DNA of 64,000 bases from Bos javanicus (GCF_032452875.1 NC_083870.1:7254001-7318000); one strand, 5' to 3'; shown: positions 21,609 through 32,880, counted from the stretch's first letter. Translations and numbers: made by a program. The notes: generated by a model not told the origin, from the sequence alone.

Positions 21609-22185
21609 ACCTAGATGTTCATCAGCAGACGAATGGATAAGAAAGCTGTGGTACATATACACAATGGAATATTACTCAGTCACTAAAAAGAATACATTTG
21701 AATCAGTTCTAATGAGGTGGATGAAACTGGAGCCTATTATACAGAGTGAAGTAAGCCAGAAAGAAAACCACCAATACAGTATACTAATACATATATATGG
21801 AATTTAGAAAGATGGTAATGACGACCCTGTATGCAAGACAGCAAAAGAGACACAGATGTATAGAACAGTCTTTTGGACTCTGTGGGAGATGGAGGGGGGT
21901 ATGATTTGGAAGAATGGCATTAAAACATGTATAATATCATATAAGAAATGAATCGCCAGTCCAGGTTCGATGTAGGATACAGGAAGCTTGGGGCTGGTGC
22001 ACTGGGATGACCCAGAGGGATGGTATGGGGAGGGAGGTGGGAGGGGGTTCAGGATGGGGAACACATGTACACACGTGGTGGATGCATGTTGATGTATGGC
22101 AAAACCAATACCATATTGTAAAGTAAAAAAAAATAATAATAAAAAAATTTTTTTTAATAAAAATAAACACAGAAGAAAAAAAAGA
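21609..22185 (+). mobile_element. Ruminant L1 3' end inside the hAT element
   Basis: From ctagatgttcatcagcagac through tggtacatatacacaatgga, atattactcagtcactaaaa, aacagtcttttggactctgt, gatgtatggcaaaaccaata to an A/T-rich tail of variable composition. 5'-truncated. Confidence 0.92.
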
Positions 22186-22291
22186 AACACTTGCCCACTT
22201 GCCAGACTTTTAAGACTTAGTACAAAACATGGCAACTACCTCATTAATAATTTTATACTGATTATATATCAAAATAATATTTTAATAGTAG

Positions 22292-22489
22292 TAGTGTTAA
22301 TCGCTCAGTCGTGTCCAACTCTTTGCGATCCCACAGACTGTAGCTGCCAGGCTCCTCCATCCGTGAAACTCTCCAGGCAAGGATACTGGAGTGGATTGCC
22401 ATTCCCTTCTCCAGTGTATCTTCCCAACTCAGGGATCGAACCTGGGTCTCCTGCATTGCAGGCAGATTGTTTCCTGTCTGAGCTATAAG
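22292..22489 (-). mobile_element. Bov-tA SINE inside the hAT element
   Basis: gtgttaatcgctcagtcgtg, ccaactctttgcgatcccac, aggatactggagtggattgc, cagggatcgaacctgggtct, cctgcattgcaggcagattg. Complete antisense copy. Confidence 0.93.
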
Positions 22490-22626
22490 ATTTTGGCATA
22501 CTGGTTTAAATAAAATGCATTATTAAAATTAATATAATCTGGCTCTTTCTGCTTCTTAAACTTGACTACTGGAAAATTTAAATTACATATATGATGTGTA
22601 TTATGTTTCTATTGGGCTGAGCTATT

Positions 22627-22996
22627 CTAAACGTTTTTCCTTTGCCAACTGGCACAGCATCAGGTCTTGTCAGTAGAGGGTGCTGGAAGGACAGGCTGGA
22701 GGAAGGGTTTCTCTTTCTGGTTCTCACGCCTTTGTTCCTGCTTCTATGGCACAGCAGGCAACTTCCTGGCCAGGGGTATGTGGGAGACTCAGTGGCATAA
22801 CCAGCCCTCTCTTCTCGATGGTGCCCCCTGATCCCTCCACCCCCTAGGGGGCCCCGCACACTCAGTCTCCAATGTCTGAATCTCAGCTTTGGGGGACTCT
22901 CTTTCCTAGTTTATCCTTCCTTGGATATTCTTCAGCTCTAAGAGATAGAAGGTGCTCTTGTAGTCTTTAAAATTCTCTTTACCCTTCTTAGCAATT
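22627..22996. other. No recognised feature
   Basis: Unassigned, with a pyrimidine-rich CpG-poor middle. Confidence 0.4.
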
Positions 22997-22998
22997 AA

Positions 22999-23214
22999 GT
23001 TTTTCCTCTGGTGGCTCAGAGGGTAAAGAATCTGCCTGCAATGCAGGAGACTGGGATTCAACTCCTGGGTTGGGAGGATTCCCTGGAGAACGGAATGGTA
23101 ACCCACTCCAGTATTCTTGTCTGGAAAATTCCATGGACAGAGGAGCCTGGCAGGATACAGTCCATGGGGTAGCAAAGAGCCAGACATGACTGAGCAACTT
23201 TCACTTCACTTTTC
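22999..23214 (+). mobile_element. Bov-tA SINE
   Basis: tttcctctggtggctcagag, ggtaaagaatctgcctgcaa, tgcaggagactgggattcaa, cccactccagtattcttgtc, gaggagcctggcaggataca, and a 3' part acttcacttttca. Confidence 0.93.
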
Positions 23215-23539
23215 ATATACTAGTTAAGAATTCTTTACATTAAATTTTCCCCGTTCAAATTACCAGGGTGGTTTCTGTCTCCTGACTGGACCGTTATGAA
23301 TAGTTTATAAGGAGGACAAAACAGGTTGCTGGAAGAATGTCAGCAAGGCTTTGAGCAGTTGCCATACGGCCTCCATTTCCTTCCATTCTCCTTCTCAAAT
23401 ACTATCTTCCTTATTCCCTGTTGCCCATTCCCTAAAAGCAGAAATGGATGCTTTTCGTTGCACCACTACCACTCTGCGATCCTCATCCAGGAAATACTTT
23501 AAGAACTCGAATTATTAAAAAAGTCAATCAAGAGCTCCA

Positions 23540-23765
23540 TCTTCTATTCATTCAGCAAATATTTACTTAGCTTCTATTTATGTAAAGGTAAGGTACTGAA
23601 TGTTGGTTGGAGAGTAGCTGAGGGGATGGAAGGAAAGGTCACACACAGCAAAGAGAAATGAACAAGTGAAACAGAAACTCTGGCTCGAAGAACCTAACAG
23701 CATAGTAAATAAACATAAAGGATGACACAACTCACTAGAATGCAACAGAAAACACTATAAAATGA
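23540..23765 (-). repeat. Possible L2/MIR-type repeat, antisense
   Basis: 'ttcattcagcaaatatttac', then ttagcttctatttatgtaaa and, further right, an ataaacataaag section resemble an antisense L2-like 3' end. Confidence 0.4.
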
Positions 23766-25830
23766 AAATAACTAAAAATAAAAACAGTAGCTGTACCATT
23801 CTAAGTGTCCTAATTGGGCATGGGGAAATATATAAAGAAGAATACAAAAATCTTTCTATAATGGTCTCTCCTCACTCCAGGATTCCCTCTCTTCCCTCTA
23901 GGCATCTGTATAATGTCTTGTTAACTAAAGGTTCTGCTTTCGATCAGCACTGGTTCCTATTCTCATGCTTGTCTCTGCTTCCTTACCAAGCCACAGTGAT
24001 CTGCACAGCCCAGGGACATTCTTGCAGTCAATCTGGAACCATCAACAGCATCATTTCAAGTGGTAAAGATCATGGCTCCAGATTCCAACTTCACTCCAAT
24101 GCCTATGCCTATCTTTAATAAAAAACTAAGATATCTCCTGCTCCCTGGTAAATTTTTGTTCTAGCATTTCTGATTCTTTTGAAGAGATTCTCATTCTCTG
24201 CCAAAATTCTTCGTCTTATCATCTTGTTCCTTGAACTCATCCTGGTTGTTTCGTAAGTCCATGTGTAATAGCTGCAACGTGTGAGGCTCCTGTGCGGTTC
24301 TGCTTCTTTGGCTTTTTTTTCCTCTTATTTTACAGCCATTTGGTTTTACTCTTTAAAACATCTGGTAATATTTTACTGGCTGTCATACACTGCATATGAA
24401 AAAGCACTGAGTTAATTTGAGGATCTGAATGTTATTTTCCTCTGGAGGGGATTTACATTCATTTTTGGCAAGCAAAAAAGGTGGACAGAGAAAAAGCACC
24501 TCAATCCAACCGAGCTGACAAAAGCTAAGTGTCCGCTAGCAAGCGCTGGCATTTCCAGTCTGCCTTCACTCCCTAGATGCAGCCTTGCAGGGCTCCAAAC
24601 TGAAAGCCAAGGTATTTACCATGGCCCCTCTTCCAAGGCAGACCCCAGACTGCAATTTCGGTCTCCCCAGGTCTGAGTGACTGCTGAAAGTTCTGTGCAG
24701 CTACTGTGCCACTTACAAACTGGCAGACTCATGGGAGAGAAGGTAGCACCTAATATCAGGCTCATTTCTCGGCACTTCACTCCTCACTGGGATCCCGGCC
24801 TCTTTCAGCTGCGCTCCTGCAGCATTCTCCAGCAGATCTTATATTATTTACATTCACATACACGACATAAAAGCATATATATGTTTTTCTAGCATCCGCA
24901 GTGGAAGGATTAGTATGATAGAAGCTATTCTGGAGAAAGCTTGAAGAAACCCAAGAAAGAAAACTGCTAATTCTATGTCAGAACTTCTCAATCTAACCTG
25001 TTTTTCTAATTTTCCAGCCCTTTATGTCTCTGTGTAGTCTCATTGCTGTCTTCACATTCACAGTCTCTTCAGCTATATCTGATCTACTGCTGACACCATT
25101 TTTTCATTTTCCCCCAAGCCCCGTATTTTTCATTTCAGAAATGCCCACTTAGATCCTTTTCATACTGATAAATTCTTGCTTGATACCCTACCCCCTATTT
25201 TCATTTTAGAAACGACCTTTTCAGACTGTTCAGTGCTCCTCCCTCTTAAGTTTGGAATCCTGTTCACAGGGTCTGCTGCCTGCCTGCCTCTCCAGTCTTG
25301 GTCTTCGTTGCATTCTCAGAAGTTTCATCTGCAAACTTATCTTGCACAGGAGTTTTTCCCTCCTATTTGCCATTCCCTGGCAGTTGATACCACGGATGAA
25401 TCTTGCCCTAAAAGACTGACAATGCTGAACAAGGTTTGAAGGTAGGCTTTTAGGATTTTCTCCATTTACGGAACAACAAAATGCTAGAGGTCATCCGTAC
25501 CAGGCACTGTTCTGGGCTCTAGTCTCATACTTACCTCTGTTTCCTTCCTGGGCCAATGGAAGCTCCTCACCACTGTGAGCTGCTGTGAACGACCAGGCTC
25601 CAGTCCACTGGCAAGGACCATGATCCCGACCATGGCTTCACCCAGCAGTCTGGTTCTGGCCTCCTGCCGCGTGCAAGGGCACCAAAACCCTTTTCTAGAG
25701 CAGGTCTGAAGTCTGGGTCACTGACCCTCACTCTTCTCCATTCCTGATCCAAAAAAGTTTCCTCTTGGTTATGAATTCATTTATGACTTTAAAAAAATTA
25801 TTTATATGTGTTCGGAAAAGAGAGCATTTT
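23766..25830. other. No firmly recognised feature (about 2 kb)
   Basis: Pieces at 24130-24460 ('gttccttgaactcatcctgg', 'acatctggtaatattttact') and 24980-25260 ('tctccttcag'-like text, 'cagctatatctgatctactg') look like a very old LINE, perhaps L1M, but I cannot align them with confidence. 25490-25790 looks unique. Confidence 0.35.
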
Positions 25831-25831
25831 G

Positions 25832-26108
25832 AATATGAACAAAAAGTTCAACAAGAGGGAATGTAAGTTGGTGCTGCCACTGTGGTAAACAGTATGGACG
25901 TTCCTCAGAAAACTAAAGATAGAATTAACATATGATCCAGCAATCCCGCTCCTAAGAACACACCCAGATAAAACTATAATTAAAAAGACACATTCACCCC
26001 TATGTTCACAGCAGCACTTTTCACAATAGCCAAGACACGACAACAACCTAAATGTCCACAGACAGAGGAACGGAAAAAGAAGACGTGTCGCATACATAGT
26101 GGAATTCT
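25832..26108 (+). mobile_element. L1 ORF2 end/3' region, left part
   Basis: gggaatgtaagttggtgctg, catatgatccagcaatcccg, gttcacagcagcacttttca, caatagccaagacacgac, ctaaatgtccacagacagag, gcatacatagtggaattct. Continues in consensus order at 26713 after an interruption. Confidence 0.88.
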
Positions 26109-26280
26109 ATGCTGCTGCTAAGTCGCTTCAGTCGTGTCCGACTCTGTGCGACCCCATAGACGGCAGCCCACCAGGCTCCCCCGTCCCTGGGATTCCCCAG
26201 GCAAGAACACTGGAGTGGGTTGCCATTTCCTTCTCCAATGCTTGAAAGTGAAAAGTGAAAGTGAAGTCGCTCAGTCGTGT
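26109..26280 (-). mobile_element. BOVA2 SINE, truncated, inside L1
   Basis: atgctgctgctaagtcgctt, cagtcgtgtccgactctgtg, aggcaagaacactggagtgg, ttgccatttccttctccaat, then aagtgaaaagtgaaagtgaa gtcgctcagtcgtgt where the second monomer is cut off. Confidence 0.9.
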
Positions 26281-26288
26281 CAGCCATA

Positions 26289-26712
26289 TCACCAGATTTT
26301 TCAAAAGGAATCAAGATATAGACAAGTTTAAGAATCGGTACTAATCAGGATGAGTAGGGGCAGCATTTGAAAACCGAGAAGACCGCAGTGCTGGTGTTGG
26401 GCTGAACGATCTATTTCATACCTCTTCCTAGGATTGGAAATTACCGTTTACACACCTCTCTCCTTGCCAGGTGATAAACTCCTCCAGGCAGGGACCCTGC
26501 CTGCCCCTGCCACTGGAAGAGGTACACAGCAGGCACTCAGTAAATACTAGCCATAAACATGAGTGATCTACAGCACCATCAGGGGCAGAAAGACTGGGCA
26601 CATACAGACCCAGCGCAGCCCTGTGACGCCGAAGCCGGCGAGTCCCCGGCCGCCGCGGGCCCAGCAAATTCCACTTGCCTGCGTAGCTCCCAGGATACCA
26701 GCCACTAATATG
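26289..26712. other. Non-L1 block inside the L1, flanked by cagccata
   Basis: This 424-bp stretch is neither L1 nor SINE. It contains an L2 3' end (26447-26562) and a CpG-rich section at 26610-26680. The L1 word cagccata stands at both edges (26281-26288 and 26713-26720), and L1 consensus continues on the right. See findings. Confidence 0.6.
26447..26562 (+). mobile_element. L2 LINE 3' end
   Basis: 'aactcctccaggcagggacc' then 'ctgcctgcccctgccact' and 'cagcaggcactcagtaaata' match the L2 3' UTR. Confidence 0.6.
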
Positions 26713-26860
26713 CAGCCATAGAAAAGAACGAAATACCCTATTCGCAGCAACATGGATGCAACTAGAGGTTCTCATACTAAGTGAAGTAAGTCAGAAACAC
26801 AAATACCACATGATATCATTTATATGTAGACTCTAAAATAAGACACAAATGAATCTATCT

Positions 26861-26873
26861 ATGAAACAGAATC
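26861..26873. repeat. Left TSD of BOVA2
   Basis: atgaaacagaatc, identical to 27146-27158. Confidence 0.93.
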
Positions 26874-27145
26874 CGGAGAAGGCAATGGCACCCCACTCCA
26901 GTACTCTTGCCTGGAAAATCCCATGGACAGAGGATCCTGATAGGCGGCAGTCCATGGGGTTGCACAGAGTCGGGCATGACTGAGCGACTTCACTTTCACT
27001 TTTTGCTTTCCCGCATTGGAGAAGGAAACGGCAACCCACTCCAGTGTTCTTGCCTGGAGAATCCCAGGGACGGGGAGCCTGGTGAGCTGCCGTCTATGGG
27101 GTCGCACAGAGTCGGACACGACTGAAGCGACTTAGCAGCAGCAGC
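26874..27145 (+). mobile_element. BOVA2 SINE, complete dimer, 272 bp
   Basis: First monomer cggagaaggcaatggcaccc ... gactgagcgacttcactttc, second monomer attggagaaggaaacggcaa ... cactgaagcgact-type end with a (cag)n tail. No tRNA-like head, as expected for BOVA2. Bounded by a perfect 13-bp TSD. Confidence 0.95.
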
Positions 27146-27158
27146 ATGAAACAGAATC
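27146..27158. repeat. Right TSD of BOVA2
   Basis: atgaaacagaatc, the second copy of 26861-26873. Confidence 0.93.
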
Positions 27159-27348
27159 AGGGACATAGAGAACAGACTGTGGTTGTTAAGGGAGAGTGGG
27201 GGAGCGAGAGGGATGGATTGGGAGCTTGGGGTTAACAGATGCAAACTGGCAATATAGAATGGATAAACAACAAGATCCTACTGTATAGCACTGAGAACTA
27301 TATTCAATATCTTATGATAAACCATAATGTTAAAGAATATGAAAAGGA

Positions 27349-27378
27349 ATGTGTGTGTGTTGTGTGTGTATATATGTA
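27349..27378. repeat. (TG)n/(TA)n simple repeat
   Basis: gtgtgtgtgttgtgtgtgta then tatatgtata, inside the L1 3' UTR. Confidence 0.85.
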
Positions 27379-27455
27379 TATGACTCAGTCATTTTGCTGT
27401 ACAACAATTAATAACATTGTAATTCAACCATACCTCAATAAAATTCTTTTAAAAG

Positions 27456-28097
27456 TTAACCAAGAAATGTTAATACAGGCCTCTTAAATACTAAAAAGTT
27501 CCCATACTTTAAACAGGTAATGAAAAAAAGGATGTTATGATTATATTTTATATACAGAAATGGCTATATTAAATAACAAATGCATAATGGGAAATCACTC
27601 CACGAATGTTAAGAGTGTTAACTTCATCAGAATTATGGACAGTATTTAAGCTAAAAAAATATTTTAAATATATTTTCTATAATCATGTAGTCATTACTGT
27701 TCAGGATGCTTTTTCTTTAAGCTCACAACCCAAAGGGGATTGAATGGTGCGATTTCAGGCAGCAGGAAGGCCTGTTCATTCTCCTCTGCTCATCCCTCCC
27801 CTCTCCACCCCACCCTACCCTACCCCCAAAAAATTGGCCCTTTGGAGAGAAAAGAGCTACTGGCATACCGGAGACAGAAGAGTTAAGAGCAGAGCCCAAG
27901 GCCTCTCATTAAAGAGGGGAGAATTTAAGAGCTCCCTGAGGGCAACGCTAGCTTAGACAGACACCAAGTGCTAATGGACGTATTTATCACTTGTTGTCTA
28001 TTGAGCAGCAGATCTTAGGGAGAAATATAGTCCAAAGGGGGGAAAATGAGCTGAATCAGCCTAAAGGTGAAAACTTAAAACAACAATTTAGTGACGG
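27456..28097. other. No recognised feature
   Basis: AT-rich 27500-27720, then a C-rich tract at 27779-27830 (ctcccctctccaccccaccc). No repeat family recognised. Confidence 0.4.
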
Positions 28098-28325
28098 CTC
28101 GTTTATTAATTTATTTATTTTGATTGGAGGATAATTACAATATTGTGATGGTTTTTGCCATGCATCAACATGAATCGGCCACAGGTATGCATGTCTCACT
28201 CCATATCCTGAACTGCCCTCCCACCTCCCTACCCACCCTTATCCCAGGGGCTTTGGGAGCCCTGCCTCATGCACTGAACGTGCAGTGGCCATCTATTTTA
28301 CATATGGCTTCAACAGAATTTCCAC
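28098..28325 (-). mobile_element. Ruminant L1 3' UTR, antisense
   Basis: ttattaatttatttattttg, attggaggataattacaata, tgccatgcatcaacatgaat, cggccacaggtatgcatgtc, accctta tcccaggggcttt. Confidence 0.88.
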
Positions 28326-28344
28326 ACACACGTCTCTTCAATAC

Positions 28345-28565
28345 CCTCAAATTAAATCCATCATTCTGTTAGGTCCCCATTCCCTTATTACTTCTTCATG
28401 GCACTTATCACAGTTTGCAAACGCACACTATTCTGGTGATATTTAGTCTGGTTTCTAGATCCCCATCCACAATTCAAGCCCCTGCATGCAGGGATGGTGC
28501 CTCTTTCATGCACTGCAGAACCCCACCACCTGGGTACCAGAGCAGGTGCCAATAAACTTTCTTAA
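28345..28565 (+). mobile_element. L2 LINE 3' region
   Basis: 'cttcatggcacttatcacag', a tagtctggtttctagatccc section, 'gcatgcagggatggtgcctc' and 'caggtgccaataaactttct'. Confidence 0.65.
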
Positions 28566-28732
28566 ATGGATATTGGACACAAGCAAGAACATTTTAGCTT
28601 GAGTTCTCCATTTCCTCTATATTCTAACTTGTTCTGAACAACAAGTAAATTTAATTTCCTAAAACTATCATTTTTATAGAAAAAGAATTTGAGCTATCTG
28701 TATTCTGCGACTAAAGCAGAGGTAACTATTGG

Positions 28733-28938
28733 ATTTACTGTATCCTTGTGGGTCCTGCCATGTGAGAGACCTGAGCTCGATCCCTGGATTGGGAAGATCC
28801 CCTAGAGGAGGGCATGGCAGCCCACTCCAGTATTCTTGCCTGCAGAATCCCCATGAAGAGAGGAGCCTGGCAGGCTACATACAGTCCATGGGGTCCCAAA
28901 GCATCGGGCATGACTGAGCAACTAAGCACAGCACAGTG
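28733..28938 (+). mobile_element. Bov-tA SINE, head decayed
   Basis: ctcgatccctggattgggaa, gatcccctagaggagggcat, ctccagtattcttgcctgca, gaggagcctggcaggctaca, gggcatgactgagcaactaa. The tRNA-like head is shortened (cttgtgggtcctgccatgtg). Confidence 0.9.
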
Positions 28939-30924
28939 AGTACCGTTAGTAACCAAAGATAGGACCAGCAAAGAATAGGAGTGATTCACAAGCTTCCTGG
29001 AGACATGGTTTGGAAACTTTCAACCCTTTTAAGTGAACAAAACAACAGAAGCCAGCAAACTGGCAGCTTTAACCTAGATGAGTTAGATCTGCGATGCAGT
29101 CAAAATTTTAAGGAATGGAATAGGGGACAAGCTGATTATTAATGAACATCTGTAGGTACTTTAATCCTCTCTGGAAAAGGGAGGACATAAGTTAATCAAC
29201 TCATAATGTATAAAAGGAACTCTCACAAGCACTGACTCACTTTATCTTTACACAAACTAGTCTTGAGAGAGAGGCACTGCAGGCACAGCGGTTCCCAGGC
29301 CGGGAAGGTGAACAGCACGTGCCGAGGCGCAGCCGGGCCAGAGCACCTGCTCTACAGCGAGTACGTAAGGGAGAGCGAAGAGAGGAGAGGCTCAAAAGTA
29401 CACTTTCCCATGGCTCGTCACTTCTGCCCATGGCTATGACAATGGTCTAGCCCTCGAAGGAAGGGCAGAGCTACCAACAACGAATGAATAAGAAATAAGG
29501 GGAGTGATCTCCTAACCTACCCAGGAGGACCCTGGTCAGGGAAATCTGGGCTGATATTTATCACTGCAGGCTCATGAGGAGCCAGAATCAAATGGTTTGA
29601 CTTCAGTGGGCAGTATTTCTGGTCATGGAAGAGTAGCAGACATCACTTTTCTAAGCTTCTGGGCCTCAGGTCTACCAGTGGAGACGGAATAATTTCCAAG
29701 AGGAAAACTATTTAGAGCCTCATGGTTACTAAGATGGTCCTTTTTTGGAAGCTCACTTCCCTGTTAAATACTGCCCAAGGGCCTGCATAACACCTATTCT
29801 GCTCATTCCTCTTGAGCTCCCCCACCACCACCACCCCGGCCCAGGCAGGGCACGCTGGACTTGTGGCCCCTCCTAGAAACACCAACAGTCTTAAAACCAC
29901 GGATAGAATCTAGCCAAGTCCCCTGGCAACAGAAACAAGAACAGATAGTTTCTGTCCTAACCTCCCTCTCTCTATATCATCTTATGCCAAAGTATCTCTG
30001 GATTAAAATTAGGTTCAAGGAATGGGGCCATAGCATCTCCTGTCTTCTTGTTCAGTACAATTCTTCACTTTTATTTTTTATTGATTAAAGCAAAACTCTT
30101 TCAGAAGCGTTGTTATATGCACCCGACACAACACATATTTTTCTGTTTGATGTTTTTCGTGGCTTTCCCATTCTAAGGCCCCATTTCTATAAAGCTAAAT
30201 CACCTTGAAAATCACATAATGCCCTGCATTTCCACTGGCATGTTTCTTTTGCCAACAAAGTTTATTGTTCTTACCAAAAGTCAGACCTCAAGTGGAGAAG
30301 AAAGTAATTTGTGAATGTCATAAGCAACTGCCAGAATGTCAATTCTGAGAATACAGTGCCTTGACTCTAGAGACAGGCAATATATACATGTTAACTGAAT
30401 GAAGACTCTCAAGGACCACTTCTCACCTTGTTTGCTAAATAGATTCCTGACCTGCACTCATCTCAAGTGCTCCTACCTGTCAATTGTGGGCTGAGAAAGA
30501 TATGCCTTTTCTGTCTCTCCCTCCCAAAAACACTCTTAAGATCTTGAACGAAGTGTTAGGACTGTGCAGTTTGCTAATTACAAGTTAATAACTGCACAGT
30601 CTTTAAACCTGCGAATGCAAAGTGCCAGCGAGTATAAATTAAAAGCATTGTTTACGTAAACTTCCTAAAAGTGAAATAAAGACTGCTTTTAGCAGAGGGA
30701 TTCACCAGTAGAGAAGATACCATCCAGGGTATCCAGGCACGAGTGAAAGGTGCTCTTCCGAGTCAGAAAAAAACTCATACACATTATACTGTCGTTGTAT
30801 AATACGGAAATGTTTATCTTGACTTTGTGACCTTCAGTTCCCTTTAGATGTTTTTCTCCCTGCAAATAGGCTATAGGACAACACCAACAGGAGGTGTTCT
30901 GAACTGTAAGGCACACACTTTGCA
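28939..30924. other. No firmly recognised feature (about 2 kb)
   Basis: The longest stretch without a named repeat in the left half. 29270-29350 is CpG-rich (caggccgggaaggtgaacag, gtgccgaggcgcagccgggc). 29823-29838 is a short (CCA)n run. No plausible reading frame or splice arrangement stands out. Confidence 0.4.
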
Positions 30925-31240
30925 ATTTATTTTTTATTGGTTTATAACATTATGTAAGTTTCATGTGAAGAATGTTATATTTCAACTTCTGTACACAGCA
31001 CAGCACGCTCACCACCAAAAGGTTAGTTTCCATCTGTCACCACACTGTCGACCCCCTTTAACATTCCACCCTCCCCCTCCCACACCCACTCTGATAACCG
31101 CTACCCTGGTTCTTTGAATCTATATGCTTGCTTTTGTTTGGTTTTTTCTTTTTTTTTTCATTTCACATAAGTGAAATCATAGAATTTGTCTTTCTCCATC
31201 TGACTTTCTGGCTTCCTATACTCAACTAAATTATGACTAT
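30925..31240 (-). mobile_element. L1 (L1MA-like) 3' UTR, antisense
   Basis: 'ttggtttataacattatgta', 'gttagtttccatctgtcacc', then 'tttcatttcacataagtgaa', 'atcatagaatttgtctttct', 'ccatctgactttctggcttc' in antisense L1 order. Confidence 0.75.
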
Positions 31241-32764
31241 TAAAAACAAGTCAACTTAGATGATTCATAAAAAAATATTTTATGTAAAGTAAGTATAAGC
31301 TTAATTAGGCTACTTTCTCAGAAATATCACAATCACTGTTTAATTAAACCCTGTTCTTAACTTCAAATTTTCATTATATTTTTTTCTATGTATTGAGTTC
31401 AGAAACCCAACCCCTTTGAGACCTTCCTCTGAACATAAGCTCAGCTTGACCTCAGAAGCCTTTCTAGCCTGTCTTTCCCTGACTATTACAGCCCCCAAGC
31501 CCTTCACCTCACCCCTATCCAGTTTTTGGCAAGGAGGAATCTATTCTGTGGCTGCTTTCAAATCGTCACGGGACCATTCTTCGTTTTATCCTCATCTCAA
31601 CTGAATTTCTCTGCTTTCTCAATGTAAGATCAAAAAAAAAGGGAGGGGGGTGGGTGGGCGGTGATGGTATGAAGTTAGGGAGGTGTGCCTACAACCGTAC
31701 CTTGAAGTTTAAAGCAGAAACTTTCATAACTAGATTCTAAAGATTTTTTTCACTTAGCCTCTTACGTGTATAACAATCACAACTGTCTTAATATAATTTC
31801 AGAGCCATTTTCTTAAAGAGTCCGTATACTTTTTACTCAACATCCTGAGTAAAACATTTAAGTTTTTGACAGAGTAGTAGGATGGTACTACAACCAATAA
31901 ATGAGCTGAAATGTCAACTGATGCGAGACCATTCTCATTCAGAAGACAAATGGCGAATGGGCAGTGTGGTCTGTGTGCCCCTTCTCGCCACCACACTCGC
32001 GTTCTCCCATTCCCTTGACCTAGTCAGTCACACATGGCCTGAACCACCAGGAATGCAAGTACCCATTCTTAAAATAGGATGTCTCATTTCTCCTTTCATT
32101 GTTCTTCCAGCAGTTTCATGCTTTTTCAGAATGATCAACTGGAAACTGTTCCCAAAGAGGTAAAAACAGTACACCTTCATAACCTACCAGCAGATGCAAT
32201 GGGCCACCTCTGCTCAAGCCCTTGCCTGCTTGGCTTATGGATCAGTCTCAGTAATTAAAAAAAAAAAAAATCATAGTTGAGGCTGATTTATCATAAATGA
32301 TTTGCACGAAAAGTTATGAAATTTTTAAAAACCTGATGAAAGACACACCAGTGTGCATCTTTGATACATAAGTGTAAGATGGTGTTATCAACTATTGTAC
32401 TAGAAGGTACGGACAATGGAGGGGGCACCCAAGTCCATAATGAGCTCTTTAACACCAGTCAAGTACAAGGGTCTCACAAATGTCTACTATATTCAAGGAA
32501 GAAATGTATGATACCGGCCACTACAGATACTCTTCCTTGGGTGCCACCAAAAAGATATTGCTCAATAATACTGTTTTAGATGAACATTAACAGCAAGCAT
32601 TCAACCAACCTGACAGCACCTTAAAAAAACTGGCACAGCCTCCAGCTCAGCTATTGCAAATCCAGCAATAAAGACTGCAGAAATATAAAGAGCGCAAAGA
32701 GAGAGAAATGAATATATTCATTGCCACTTTCTTTAAAACATCAAGGAGATTTTTAAAAACAAGT
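31241..32764. other. No recognised feature (about 1.5 kb)
   Basis: Unassigned DNA with short A runs (31629-31640, 32256-32270) and a purine-rich tract at 31641-31665. Frames at 31882-32163 and 32361-32579 carry no recognisable domain. Confidence 0.4.
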
Positions 32765-32880
32765 ATCCGACGGGCGAATGATTATATAAACTATAATTTA
32801 ATCTATGTATCAACACTGTGACATCATTAAAAAAGAATGAAGAGTATTGGTATATACTGACCCAAAAGGATGTCATTCAC
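32765..32880 (+). repeat. Probable old L1 fragment
   Basis: 'gcgaatgattatataaacta', 'gtgacatcattaaaaaagaa', 'tgaagagtattggtatatac' resemble an L1M/L1ME 3' region. Confidence 0.5.

Larger units (their letters stand above)
21518..22626 (+). mobile_element. hAT-type non-autonomous element with two nested insertions
   Basis: Three segments belong together: 21518-21608 (gcactgctcgatgaggtagc ... aagatgtgctgttaagtata), 22190-22291 (cagacttttaagacttagta ... tcattaataattttatactg) and 22490-22626 (taaataaaatgcattattaa ... tatgtttctattgggctgag). In order they match an old mammalian hAT element about 330 bp long that I believe is MER33; the name is uncertain. Its ends are imperfect inverted repeats (gcactgct against ggctgagct). 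Confidence 0.75.
26713..27455 (+). mobile_element. L1 3' region, right part
   Basis: cagccatagaaaagaacgaa, gcagcaacatggatgcaact, agtgaagtaagtcagaaaca; after the SINE at 26874-27145: ggataaacaacaagatccta, ctgtatagcactgagaacta, ttttgctgtacaacaattaa, ctcaataaaattctttt. Terminates in a poor A-rich tail. A TG/TA simple repeat lies inside at 27349-27378. Confidence 0.9.
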
